NCBI GenBank assembly: GCA_023376005.1
Contig: CM042147.1
Location: 117,272,540-117,336,539, forward strand
Origin: Doryteuthis pealeii
Taxonomy: Eukaryota > Mollusca > Cephalopoda > Myopsida > Loliginidae
Length of the DNA stretch: 64,000 nt
Direction of reading: 5' to 3'
The position numbers and the translations under genes were made by a program. The notes under the pieces were generated by a model. The model was not told the DNA's origin. It saw only the letters and a list, made by a program, of their open reading frames with translations, and did not search any database. Shown here piece after piece: positions 33,010 to 42,213 of the stretch (position 1 is the stretch's first letter; the number at the start of each line of letters is the position of its first letter).

Positions 33010-33125
33010 GGCTTACCGGTGAATATGGGCACGATCGTTGGAGGTGCACAGAATCCAAGGGTTAAGTCAGCGATATAACAAATACAAAGTGCTCAATACA
33101 AAGTAGAGCAAATATTTCTTTAATA
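33005..33125. mobile_element. O element, terminal part
   Basis: GTGGCTTACCGGTGAATATG, CAGCGATATAACAAATACA, and the hairpin box GTGCTC-AATACAAAGTA-GAGC, then AAATATTTC. It lacks the palindrome and hammerhead seen at 17.9-18.2 kb. Confidence 0.6.
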
Positions 33126-33133
33126 TATATATA

Positions 33134-33296
33134 TGTGGGCCGACCAGCAAAGACGTACATTCATCAGTTCTGTGTGGATACAGGATGCTACATAGAGGAC
33201 CTCCCGAGAATGATGAGCGATAGGGACGGATGAAGAGAGATTGTCATGGATATCTGCACTGACAGCGCGACATGATGATAATGATGATGATGATGA

Positions 33297-33305
<9 letters not shown>
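33134..33305 (+). pseudogene. RTE-like LINE C-terminus with GAT tail
   Basis: Forward frame from 33136: VGRPAKTYIHQFCVDTGCYI, EDLPRMMSDRDG, stop, REIVMDICTDSAT, stop. This is the same protein end as at 21.3-21.6 kb and follows the RTE-type consensus. A GAT repeat (33275-33301) follows at once as the retroposon tail. 5'-truncated, with one premature stop. Together with the 21-kb copy it shows at least two insertions of this family. Confidence 0.75.
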
Positions 33306-33330
<25 letters not shown>

Positions 33331-33361
33331 GGTGATCAAAAACACAGACTTTTTTAAAAAG

Positions 33362-33423
<62 letters not shown>
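33300..33423. repeat. TA microsatellites
   Basis: TA arrays at 33300-33328 and 33363-33423, separated by a 33-bp spacer. Confidence 0.95.
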
Positions 33424-33426
<3 letters not shown>

Positions 33427-33435
33427 AAAGATTCT

Positions 33436-33630
33436 ATTTCTCTGAATGTTTGAGATGAGGCGTGAAGATTAGTATTATCTGCGTTATACGGACTATTGTC
33501 CCCATCTTCATTGTTATCTGTACAACGTTTCGGCCGATATGCCGAAGAAGGCCGGAGGGTATATCGACCGAAACGTTGTACAAATAACAATGAAGATGAG
33601 GACAATAGTCCGAATAACGCAGATAATACT
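33436..33630. mobile_element. E element, inverted dimer with 12-bp TSD
   Basis: Starts ATTTCTCTGAATGTTTGAGA and ends GATAATACT. Flanked by a perfect AAGAAAGATTCT (33424-33435, 33631-33642). The forward hammerhead (33541-33580) has CCGAAGA for CTGAAGA; the reverse one is cut at its centre. Confidence 0.85.
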
Positions 33631-33702
33631 AAGAAAGATTCTTTATATCTGTACACTATGACCCATAAATAAGTGCACTACACACTATTTTTTGTACAAC
33701 AT

Positions 33703-33890
33703 TATACAATCATAATGGATGTTATTAGGTGTTATTTGTTACCAAACTCTAAATAAAATTACATAAATATATATAACTGGTGCAATGATTTTGGGACTGC
33801 TACATATTCATATTTGTTTATATATAGTTCCAATGCTGTAGAGTTTCGGTAGCAAACAATGCCTAATAATAGCCGTTCTAATTGTATAAT
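33703..33890. mobile_element. MITE R, copy 2
   Basis: Inverted arms (TACAATCATAATGGATGTTA ... ACCAAACTCT and complement) match MITE R at 18539-18781; the centre CTGCTACATATTCATATTTG is shared too. Confidence 0.75.
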
Positions 33891-33899
33891 CTTCTCCTT

Positions 33900-34452
33900 T
33901 TAGTTTAGAAATTTAGTTTATAAAATCAATTTAAAATTCAATTCTTTTTGCTCCTCCCATCCTTCCTGCGTTTTAATGTTGCGCTTTTAATAATAACACA
34001 CGAGGAAATTATTTAAGTGACGTAGATATGACTTCAGTTGTGGTATGTCCTTATTTGGTTGTATCGTCAAATATGCCACAGTATACTTTGATTTCCAATT
34101 ATTAATCTATGAGCGATACTGTAATAAGACCTATTAATATGATAAGGGTATGAATAACGATATATATTAAGAATATCTGATAAAATAATTAAAAAACAAA
34201 ATAAACAAAATAAAGGATAAAACATAATAAAAAGCAAATAAAAGATAAATAAAATAAATACAAACAAGAATAATAATAAAGATTAAAAAAAACTTTAAAA
34301 CAAGAATACATAAGGAATAAAGATAACAGGACAAATATATATATTTTTTATCAAACTATATATAAATATAGAATATTACAGAGGAGATTTATTTTTAACT
34401 TTTTTTAAATTTAACATTTTAAATGCCACTGTATACTTTTTTCTCAATTAAT
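33900..34452. other. AT-rich unassigned stretch
   Basis: AAATAAAA-rich sequence with no repeat ends or coding signal that could be recognised. Confidence 0.4.
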
Positions 34453-34463
34453 AACTTAACAGC

Positions 34464-35151
34464 TGTGTGTTATATATTGTACAAACGGAAATATGAATTT
34501 CCGGTTTTATTAAACAAAGAAATATAACAAATGCCCATTATCAGATCAAGAGATAAAAATGCGTAGGAGTAGCTATGAATATAAAAGAGCTGAGGGCTCG
34601 AGACGGGTCAGTCGTCAGTCAGCCCAGAAGGCAGTCAGCCGGAGAGAGAGTGAGGTGATCGGGGTTAGTAATCGGGAGAGTCGATGCGAGTTAGTTGGCC
34701 GAGCGGGATCTCGTGTAGTTGGTGTTGGAAAAGCTAGCCTTAATATTTACCAACTGAAAAAGCTTGTCACCCAGAAATTAAATCGAAGGACCGAAAGACT
34801 GAATATATTAATTAAGCTGACCCTCTCTCCCAACAGTTAAGAAGCCTGAATTTATTTCAATAAACTTCTGGAGGATAAATTTGGTGTTATTGTCATCCCT
34901 TACAAAGAAGATAAAACTATTGCAATTTAGTACGGTGACGACGTCGCTACGTTACACTGTGTAGCTGCGACATTGTCGTTACCAAACTGCATCGGTTTAT
35001 TACCTTTCCTTTGGACCACAGTGGCATTGTGGAGAGGGAGATATGCTGTTTGGGCAACAGCATATCCTCCATATCAACCTGCCCAGGCTACGTAGTTAAA
35101 AAAAAGGTTTTGGACATTATTCCATCGTTCAGACGAAAGGATTCCAACAAC
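34464..35151 (+). mobile_element. Unclassified element with 11-bp target duplication
   Basis: Flanked by exact AACTTAACAGC (34453-34463, 35152-35162). Inside are a TATAAAAG box (34579), a CAG-rich GTCAGTCGTCAGTCAGCC segment, a 93-codon open frame (34559-34840) of no known family, an AATAAA signal (34859) and a hairpin GGAGATATGCTGTT/AACAGCATATCCTCC (35036-35071). The TATA and poly(A) signal resemble an LTR, but the duplication is too long for LTR integrase and paired LTR ends were not found. Confidence 0.5.
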
Positions 35152-35205
35152 AACTTAACAGCAATACTGTTATAAGATTATTCTATTGATCTAATTCGTG
35201 TCCAT

Positions 35206-36045
35206 TGGTTGGTTGGATTTAACGGCATGTTAACCCATGTCGGGTTATTTTATGCCGAAGACATTTTGTTTTATTCATTCTCATTGGTATTCAATTTTTG
35301 TAACTCATTTTTTAAAAAATCTATTTAACCCATAGATGGGGTATTATATACTGAACCCATCAAGGAACACGGAACACTTGTATTTATAAAAATATAAAAA
35401 TTATATCTTTATTTTCTTCGGTTGTGTGTAGACTGAGAGTCGTCAGCAGGAGTTGCACATAAAAACGGAGCATTCGGGAACCTGATCTCGGTCTCTCCAG
35501 CCAATATTTCCACGGGCATTTTATTATTGTTGAACTCACAGTGTCACGCCTCTTTGATCGTGACACCTACGCAGTTTTTCTGTAGACATACCTCCTTGTC
35601 CATGTGGCCTGTTTTCATTGGTTATTGGCTACGCCTACAGATTTTCTGTGCCTACAGTGTCAAATGTACACCTGCATTTTTAGGTGCCAAAGGTCAGTTT
35701 GATGCCATATCCTGTTTTTGTTTCCAGGCCCATGATTGACGCCCACGCACTCCCTTTGTGCAGCAGATGCAAATCGATTGACCAGGCAATATATTACAGG
35801 ACTCTAACAGGCACTACACTACTCCGAATCAGATTGGACCGAAGTAATGGTTATGAAGGAATAATCCACACTCCTCAGAGCCCCAGAATTGGAACCTCAC
35901 CCCCAGATGCAGTCTAACCTCATGCCCAGGACACTAAGATCCTCAGTCACCACATTCTCCCATATATATGATAAAAAGGTGGGGGGTTGTCATAAAAGCA
36001 ATACGGTCGGGACAATTATATAAGTGCTAGGGCTCTATGTAACCA
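35206..36045 (-). mobile_element. B retroposon split by a 450-bp insert
   Basis: Reverse B from its TTGG tail and CGGCATGTTAACCC hairpin to CATAGATGGGG (35343), then unrelated DNA (35344-35800), then CTAACAGGCACTACACTACT onward to GGGACAATTATATAAGTGC. The inserted block has no recognised ends. Confidence 0.75.
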
Positions 36046-37410
36046 GCGAATTGATCAGAGGAGTCTCTCTAATTGCCCGTCTAACCTTTATGAACATTAG
36101 CAATCCCTTTTAATTGTTTTTAACGTACAGCTGAGACTGAGTTCCGAATAACAACATAATAATGACAACATAATAATAACGCTGGAATAACCATAATTAA
36201 ACTTTTATACGATACTAACCACCAAACATTTTATCTAGCTTTATTGTAAAACCAGTAACCCTGTCGAAAAATCACATCTGAGGGTGTGAGAAAAAGAAAA
36301 AGAGACAAAGGCATAGAGTGTGGTTAATTATCCAGCTCTTGCGAAACTATGCCAGTTTCGCGACCCTCTGGTACAATCAAGGGTTAATTAACTATCCTTT
36401 TAAGGGTAACAAAGTTTCTTTCTGCATATCAATCTCAACTGATCAAGAAGACTGGTCAGGTAACAATGGGATCAGTATAACGTCGAACGATCACCCCCTT
36501 CCCTCTGTCATTTGAAGTCTATTTATACGAAAGGCGGACCTGGGCACATCCCGATAGAAAGGTATAAATTCCCCCAGGCGCAGATCTCGCCTTCGGTATT
36601 TCATACTGGACACTGCCACCCCAGCCGACGCCATGAACGTGGGTATTTCCACAGCCCTTGCATATCGCAATTGAATGCAAATAACCATGGTCAGAATTTG
36701 AACTAGGCAACTAACATTTTTGCAATAGATTAGACTTGATGTCTAACTCTAAGGAGATTATGATATGCTGGATCCCAAGCCATATTGGAGTGAGGAGGAA
36801 TGAAAGAGCTGATCTTGCGGCTAAATCGGCTCTAAATTTGATCTCTGACAAGTTCAAGATTCCATATACAGACTTAAAACAAAATGGCTTGGTGGTATAA
36901 CAACATCCACAATAAACTCTTCCGAATCAAACCCACTTTGGGAGACTGGAGACCAGCTTTAAGAAAGGAACAAATCATTGTGTCCCGATTACGCATTGAT
37001 CACACAAGACTAACGCACTCCTATATACTCAAACAAGAACAACAACCACAGTGTGAAACATGTCCAACACCCTTGACTGTTAAACACTTATTCATGGAAT
37101 GCAGAGTTTTTTTTGCTCACATCAGAAACCGTTATTTTAATGCAAACAATATGAAAGCTCTATTTGAAAATATCAACATGGAGGACATTCTGTCCTTTTT
37201 GAGGAAATAAAATTATACCATAGAATATAGACATGAACTTAATCAATATCATACAACATGATCCCCAATGGTGCTAACACATTGTTAAAACCAATTCCTA
37301 AAAAGTATAAATATAAATACACAACATATATTACTTCCTAACAGTTAGGCATGACATAACCCCAGACGGGTTGATATGCCGTTAAAGTCAACCAACCAAC
37401 CAACCAACCA
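35980..37410 (+). mobile_element. I-clade-like LINE, longest copy, frameshifted
   Basis: 36742-36890 encodes MICWIPSHIGVRRNERADLA, AKSALNLIS: the end of an RNase H domain with its last acidic residue (ERAD). After a frameshift near 36890 the frame continues NNIHNKLFRIKPTLGDWRPA to the zinc-knuckle CETCPTPLTVKHLFMEC and ends at 37210. The 3' UTR runs to AGGCATGACATAACCCC..GATATGCCG and CCAACCAACC repeats. About 750 bp upstream, non-coding, is also shared with the reverse copy at 45.6-46.9 kb. No endonuclease or RT domain is left. Confidence 0.8.
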
Positions 37411-37749
37411 ACCATGAGTTCCGAAATTTGCTAGAATATATTTTTATGTAAATCATTTCAAAATTCGATGTATAATCGGCGTACTTTTTTAATTCTTGTC
37501 ACCATAAATATTTAGTTAGTTAATTTATTTAAAAAAACAGATCAGGGCTCAGCGGTATAGTCAGTAGCCGACTGAAATTTTGCGTACGTATATCTGGTTT
37601 AAAAGCAAGTAAAGTCTAAGATACTAATTTGTTTATTGTTTTATTACTCCTCCAACCACAATCAACTGACAGATTTTGCTATGTCACAATATATGTCACA
37701 GTAAATGTCATAATATATGTCACAATATATACATATATTTGAGTAAGTG

Positions 37750-37757
37750 AAAGTTTG

Positions 37758-37855
<98 letters not shown>

Positions 37856-37868
37856 ATATATATATATT
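37750..37868. repeat. TA microsatellites
   Basis: Long TA arrays with single-base interruptions. Confidence 0.95.
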
Positions 37869-38210
37869 CAAAGTTAAAAATAAGTCCTATTTTTAACGAA
37901 TAAAGGGAGGCAACTTCGTTGGCATTACTTCAAAAAAATTCAAATTTAAAAAAAAAAATAACAGCGTCCGTAAAACTAACCTACGTTATTTACAATCCTA
38001 AATGTGACATTGAGTAAAGAACTCCAACAAACACCATAGGATCTTGCTCCTCAACCTGATGATTGCTTTTAGCATGAAACCGCGGTCGTTGATAATGAAC
38101 ATTGATCTATGAAAACATTGTAAAATAAATAAATATTAGCTCTTACAAACTGTGATTGAGCACTGTATTTTCTTTGTTTCATCGCAAAAAAAATTTTGTT
38201 TTTACATATA

Positions 38211-38213
<3 letters not shown>
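37869..38213 (+). mobile_element. O-type element with intact hammerhead
   Basis: Hammerhead at 38051-38092, followed 60 bp downstream by the O box on the same strand (AATATTAGCTCTTACAAACT, GTGATTGAGCACTG), which forms a GCTC/GAGC hairpin. A TA array (38214-38258) follows. The left limit is uncertain. No protein. Confidence 0.6.
38051..38092 (+). ncRNA. Hammerhead ribozyme, complete
   Basis: All elements are present: stem I TCAAC/GTTGA (38051-38055 with 38088-38092, 5 bp), core CTGATGA (38056-38062), stem II TGCT/AGCA, GAA (38076-38078), palindromic stem III ACCGCGGT (38079-38086) and cleavage base C38087 in the classic GTC triplet. It is the best ribozyme candidate here. The palindromic stem III suggests it acts as a dimer. 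Confidence 0.75.

Positions 38214-38258
<45 letters not shown>
38214..38258. repeat. TA microsatellite
   Basis: Uninterrupted TA repeat between two O-type elements. Confidence 0.95.
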
Positions 38259-38259
<1 letters not shown>

Positions 38260-38309
38260 CGGTTAATTGCCAATTCACGAAGCAAACAAATATTTTTACT
38301 TCTGGATTA

Positions 38310-38840
38310 ATTAAAATCGATTTCAAAATGTGCTCAATAAAAAGAGCTAAATATATGTTTTAAAACCGAATGGGTTAAAATCCTCCGACTATAGTTTCAC
38401 GCAGTGTAGCGAATCCCAGGGAGTTGCTTTCGTCCAACCATCGACTTGGATTTATATCTGGGTTGTACCCATTCCTAAGTAGGTAGGTGTGCCACCTACC
38501 CTCCTTTTCCCTTTGGTTATGCCTGAACCTACTTGGCATAGTCTATGTTTGTTAACATGTCTACATTTGTTTGTCAACTCCGATAGCGAGTTCAAATCGC
38601 ATCTGGGTCCCTGCCTTCAGCTATTCTTAGTTTTTCTCACAAGCACAGCATGCATGGGTTATCATTTCCTTTATGTGATGGTACTCTCTTAATTATTTTT
38701 CACTCCACCTCCGGATCTCTACCATACTTTTCTTTTAAAGCCCACACATATTTTGCTAGTGTAGTTGTTTCTCTATACTTAGGGATAAAAGATATTGAGA
38801 AACATCGGAGGATTTTAACCCATTCGGTTTTTAAAACACA
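38310..38840. mobile_element. O-type element with distant inverted arms
   Basis: Box GTGCTCAATAAAAAGAGCTA (38330), then AAAACCGAATGGGTTAAAAT + CCTCCG (38361-38387). Its reverse complement ends the unit (38803-38838). The 400-bp centre has no recognised coding sequence. CA and TA arrays follow. Confidence 0.6.
38383..38423 (-). ncRNA. Degenerate hammerhead motif
   Basis: Reverse strand: stem I CTCC/GGAG, stem II CGC/GCG, GAA, palindromic stem III ACTATAGT and cleavage base C are all kept, but the core reads CTGGGAT where CTGANGA is needed. The fold is preserved and the catalytic core is not, so it is a fossil. Confidence 0.5.
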
Positions 38841-38843
38841 CAC

Positions 38844-38897
<54 letters not shown>
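38838..38897. repeat. CA/TA microsatellite
   Basis: CA then TA repeats running up to a SINE-A head. Confidence 0.95.
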
Positions 38898-38900
<3 letters not shown>

Positions 38901-39078
38901 ACGCGTGGTGTAATGGTTACCGTTGTAGGAAATGATGGGTGCGACGATACGAGCTTAAATCCTGGACGAGATTGTATGCGCTTATACCCTTGGGAAAGGT
39001 ATGGATCCAACTATTATCCCTCCAGCTATGGGTAAATAGTAGGGCAGACTGGGCTCTCTAACCTTAGTTAGGCAAACA
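38898..39078 (+). mobile_element. SINE-A 5' part
   Basis: AAGACGCGTGGTGTAATGGT (A box), GAGCTTAAATCCTGG (B box, two changes), TATCCCTCCAGCTATGGGTA, GGCAGACTGGGCTCTCTAAC. 3' third missing. Confidence 0.85.
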
Positions 39079-39104
39079 TGTAGCTCCATATGAAAGTTTT
39101 ATAC

Positions 39105-39147
39105 ACACACACACAAATACAGAAACACACACACACACACACACACG

Positions 39148-39185
<38 letters not shown>
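39105..39185. repeat. CA/TA microsatellite
   Basis: Interrupted CA repeat followed by a TA array. Confidence 0.92.
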
Positions 39186-39186
<1 letters not shown>

Positions 39187-39344
39187 CCAGAATCCGGTAG
39201 AGCTCTCTATGAGCGATTTTAATTGACTTTCACCACCAGCATAAAGCAATGATCCTCTGTTGTTTACAGATTTGATCCCTCTGGTGATCGTAAAATATAT
39301 ATACACAGATGTATGTACTTAACAGTTAAAACACCGCTCCTTAA

Positions 39345-39535
39345 TAGCAGCTGTCTATGACCGAGAGGTTAACGAACCGGTCTGGTGAAAGTCAGTCGGG
39401 CTTCGCTCCTGGTCGGAGGTAGTTGCTGTGCCTAGCCACACTGATGAGACGTGAAACGTCGAAACACGGTGTCTATGGATTACTTATATACATATTTACA
39501 AGACTCTTGTGTATCCTTATGAGTGTATTTGCATG
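39345..39535 (+). mobile_element. Element V: tRNA-like head plus hammerhead
   Basis: 39358-39373 TGACCGAGAGGTTAAC closely resembles the A box of Leu/Ser-type tRNAs, and 39399-39409 GGCTTCGCTCC is a weak B box. The hammerhead follows 26 bp later (39436-39478). A tRNA-like pol III head directly joined to a self-cleaving motif is consistent with a SINE-like, ribozyme-bearing retroposon. The 3' limit is set by the adjoining SINE-A tail. Confidence 0.55.
39436..39478 (+). ncRNA. Hammerhead ribozyme motif (V type)
   Basis: Core CTGATGA (39441-39447); stem II GACGT/ACGTC, 5 perfect pairs closed by GAA; GAA (39461-39463); stem III ACA/TGT with loop CGG; cleavage base C39473 in a GTC triplet; stem I CCACA/TATGG with one mismatch. 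Unlike the others, stem III is not palindromic, so a monomer could fold. Confidence 0.72.
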
Positions 39536-39792
39536 TATCTACCCAACGCTTCCGGCATGGGAAGGATGTGGCGCAAGGTCAATTTTTTAAAAGCGGAATA
39601 AAGCTGGTTTGTGTTTTCCTTCTCCTAGACAGGTTGCCCTGCCAAGACTAAAGAACCCAGACTGCTCTACTATTTACCTATAGCTGGGGGGTAGAAGAGA
39701 TAGATTCATGTCCTTACCGTGGATATTAGCGCTATGTGAAACGCGAACAGGATTTGAATTCGGGTCGCCGAGTCCATTTCCTACGACGATAA
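39535..39792 (-). mobile_element. SINE-A, near full length
   Basis: Reverse strand: GGAAGGATGTGGCGCAAGG, TTTTCCTTCTCCTAGACAGG, TATTTACCTATAGCTGG, GATATTAGCGCTATGTGAAA, B-box complement GGATTTGAATTCGGGTCGC, CCATTTCCTACGACGATAAC. Confidence 0.88.
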
Positions 39793-39908
39793 CTCAATCT
39801 CTATGCAATTCATTGTTCCGATAAAATAATAGATATTAGAAATGTGTGTCATATTAAACGTGATAGATATAATTCTATGATAATTCAATGTCAAAAGGTG
39901 AAATTTTA

Positions 39909-40198
39909 CGGTGACGTGTTACAAAATAAAATAAAAAATGTTCTGTAACTACTGTATGTATACAGTTTCGTAGATCATAAAGTAAAAAGTTGTCGGGGTG
40001 GCCTAAAGTCTGTATCAGCTAGATATCGAGGGAGTCTATCCCATTTTCACAAGCGGTGACGTGTTACAAAATAAAATAAAAAATGTTCTGTAACTACTGT
40101 ATGTATACAGTTTCGTAGATCATAAAGTAAAAAAAAGTCGGGGTGGCCTAAAGTAGGTATCAGCTAGATATTGAGGGAGTCTATCCCATTTTCACTAG
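39909..40198. repeat. 145-bp tandem duplication
   Basis: Two copies (39909-40054 and 40055-40198) of GGTGACGTGTTACAAAATAA ... CATAAAGTAAAAA plus the first ~70 bp of a reverse SINE-D. The copies differ at few positions, so the duplication is recent and happened after the SINE inserted. Confidence 0.85.
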
Positions 40199-40290
40199 CG
40201 CTAGACCAAGGAGATTGTTTTGGGCGTCTGAGGCGGAGCGCCAAACCTACTACCAGCTCCTCACTTTACCGCACAGATCCCTGTTGTCAT
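40126..40290 (-). mobile_element. SINE-D, head lost
   Basis: Reverse strand: GTCGGGGTGGCCTAAAGTAG, CTAGCGCTAGACCAAGGAGA, CACTTTACCGCACAGATCCC. The tRNA-like head is replaced by unrelated sequence at 40290. Confidence 0.85.
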
Positions 40291-40320
40291 AGCAACTTAT
40301 CTAGGAACGCCAGTCGTGAC

Positions 40321-40371
40321 GGATCTTTAAAATGTGGGAACGGAAAAAAAACGTTTCCACATTTTAAAGGT
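40321..40371. repeat. Perfect hairpin at a SINE-D/B junction
   Basis: GATCTTTAAAATGTGGGAAC and its near-exact complement flank a GAAAAAAAA loop (one mismatch in 21 pairs). It lies between a SINE-D and a B element. Confidence 0.8.
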
Positions 40372-40792
40372 CAGAGTGGACCTGGGAGTAATGTCAATGA
40401 AGGAGTACTCCACATTCCGCAGAGATCCGGAATTGGAACCTGAATACTAAATGCAGTTTAACGTCATACCCAGGACACATCATCCACCGCCTTCTAACAC
40501 ATATGTGATAAAAGGGTTGGGATATGTCATAAAGGCAATAGAGTCGGGACAGTCAGGCGCTAGGACTCGATGTGATCAGGTGGGACCTCTCCGACTGCCT
40601 GTCTAGCCTAAGTAGGGCCCAAAGAGGGGTGTCGCATGTCTCAGTTACCAGGAATCCGTCATTAAGACTCACAGCTCGCCACCCATGTCCAAAAGGTGGC
40701 TCCATTCAGGGGATCTTACCCCTCTATAGAGGTGCAATTGGTGTATTCTACAGCCCCCCAGCCGATAGGGTGGTCAATATTGAATGTAAAGT
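40370..40792 (-). mobile_element. B retroposon, 5' two-thirds
   Basis: Reverse strand from GGTCAGAGTGGACCTGGGAG to TAGAGGTGCAATTGGTGTAT and TCTACAGCCCCCCAGCCGAT. The 3' tail is missing at the hairpin junction. Confidence 0.85.
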
Positions 40793-40854
40793 AAGATATT
40801 GTTTATAACTAAACAGTAAATTCTAATTAATTAATTTTAGAGTTCAAAGTTTAT

Positions 40855-41306
40855 TATTTCTCTGAATTTTTTTAGATGGGGTTTGATAATTAGTATTATT
40901 TGAATTATTCAGACTATTGTCCTCATCTTCATTATCTGTACAACGTTTCGGCCGATGTGTCGTCCAGCCTTCTTCAGGTATTTCTTGTCGGACTCGGCAA
41001 CCTTCTCGGACTCAAGGCAGCAGTAACACAGAATGATAATTAACACAAGCTTAACACCTGTACCCCAGCTATTGTTAGCAGAATGAGAACAGGGTACACC
41101 CGTGGACTGAATAAATGGTTAGGTTCAAAGTTCCGTGATGGCTCCCGATTACGACTAGAAGGTTCCCGAGTCCGAGAAGGTTCCCGAGTTCAAGAAGGTT
41201 CCCGAATTCGACAAAAAATACCCGAAGAAAGCCGGGGGACACATCGACCGAAACGTTGTACAGATAACAATGAAGATGAGGACAATTGTCAGAATAATAC
41301 AAATAA
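40855..41306. mobile_element. E element, long inverted dimer
   Basis: Reverse E end and hammerhead (40939-40980) at left, forward minisatellite, hammerhead (41219-41260) and E end at right. Interior GCAGCAGTAACACAGAATGA is shared with 62.7 kb. Flanks TTCAAAGTTTAT (40843-40854) and TTCGAAGTTTAT (41307-41318) form a 12-bp duplication with one change. Confidence 0.8.
40939..40980 (-). ncRNA. Hammerhead ribozyme motif (E type)
   Basis: Reverse strand: TAC, CTGAAGA, stem II GGCTG/CGGCC (one G-U), GAA, ACGT, T, GTA. The core is intact. The partner in the other arm (41219-41260, forward) has CCGAAGA, so U4 is lost there. Confidence 0.62.
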
Positions 41307-41476
41307 TTCGAAGTTTATGTTCATCAATGCTATGTAAAATAAAGTGGAATTTTGCTTTAATAACAATTTTGCTTTCTAGGTGATAATGTTATAAGAAAAT
41401 CTCGATCGTTGTTTGATATAGCGAGATGACTACCGATTCAATTAGTAGTCGTTATCTAATATACTTAACAAGTAAC

Positions 41477-42050
41477 ACCGCCCTGTCGGCTGTGGCGTTA
41501 GAATGCACCGATTGCACCTCTGCGGAGACCTGTTGACCGTGGGTGGCGACCCGTGATGCTTAAGGATAGAACCCAGGTGGATGAGCAGCTCATGACTTGC
41601 AATACTTCACTTTGGCCCTATCTTGGGCTAGACGGGTGGTCGGAGATCAATCGGCTGGTCACGTCAAGCCCTAGCACCTATATGATTTTCCCAATCCTAT
41701 TGCCCTTATGGCAAGCCCCAAGCCCTTTTTATCATATGGGTGCTAGAAGGCGGTGACTGAGGGTCTACATGTCCTGGGAATTGACGTTAAACTCTATCTG
41801 ATGGTGAGGTTCCAGTTTTGAAGGTTTGGGGAATGTGGACACCACTTCATCAACATTGCTCACTGATCCACTCTGAGCCGGGATGGTAGTGCCTGTTGGG
41901 GTCCCATCTATGGATTGAATAGAAAAACATGAGTTGATAAACAAAATTGTATTATCCATTAAGAATGAATTTATTTCACAACTTTGTCGGCATTAAATGA
42001 CCCACCGAGGTTGATATGCCGTAAAACAAAACTAACCGAACCAAACCAAA
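41477..42050 (+). mobile_element. B retroposon, complete with 12-bp TSD
   Basis: Starts ACCGCCCTGTCGGCTGTGGC and ends with the tail hairpin CGGCAT..ATGCCG and AACC-type repeats. A perfect TTAACAAGTAAC flanks it (41465-41476, 42051-42062). The uninterrupted sister unit K at 42765-42785 (TATCAAGTAACATTGAAAC) shows the empty site. This defines both ends of B and shows that it is a retroposon of about 574 bp. Confidence 0.92.
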
Positions 42051-42133
42051 TTAACAAGTAACATTGAAACTACTTTTAAATCTAAAATAGGATTTGGTTC
42101 AAATTGATGCGTTACAAGGGAATTTAAATTATC

Positions 42134-42213
42134 GGACCATATGACCTTTAGGCACCCCTTTTTGATCTTTTCTTAATCGAGATCAAAAAGGGGTGCCTAA
42201 AGTAATATGGTCC
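42134..42213. mobile_element. MITE J, 80 bp, with 8-bp TSD
   Basis: Nearly all hairpin: GGACCATATGACCTTTAGGC..GATC and its complement around TTTTCTTAATCGA. Flanks AAATTATC and AAATTATG (42126-42133, 42214-42221). Sister unit K at 42834-42850 has the empty site. Confidence 0.85.

Noticed and set aside
35410..35460. Hammerhead CTGACGA on the reverse strand
   Set aside because: The sequence between core halves does not pair to form stem II.
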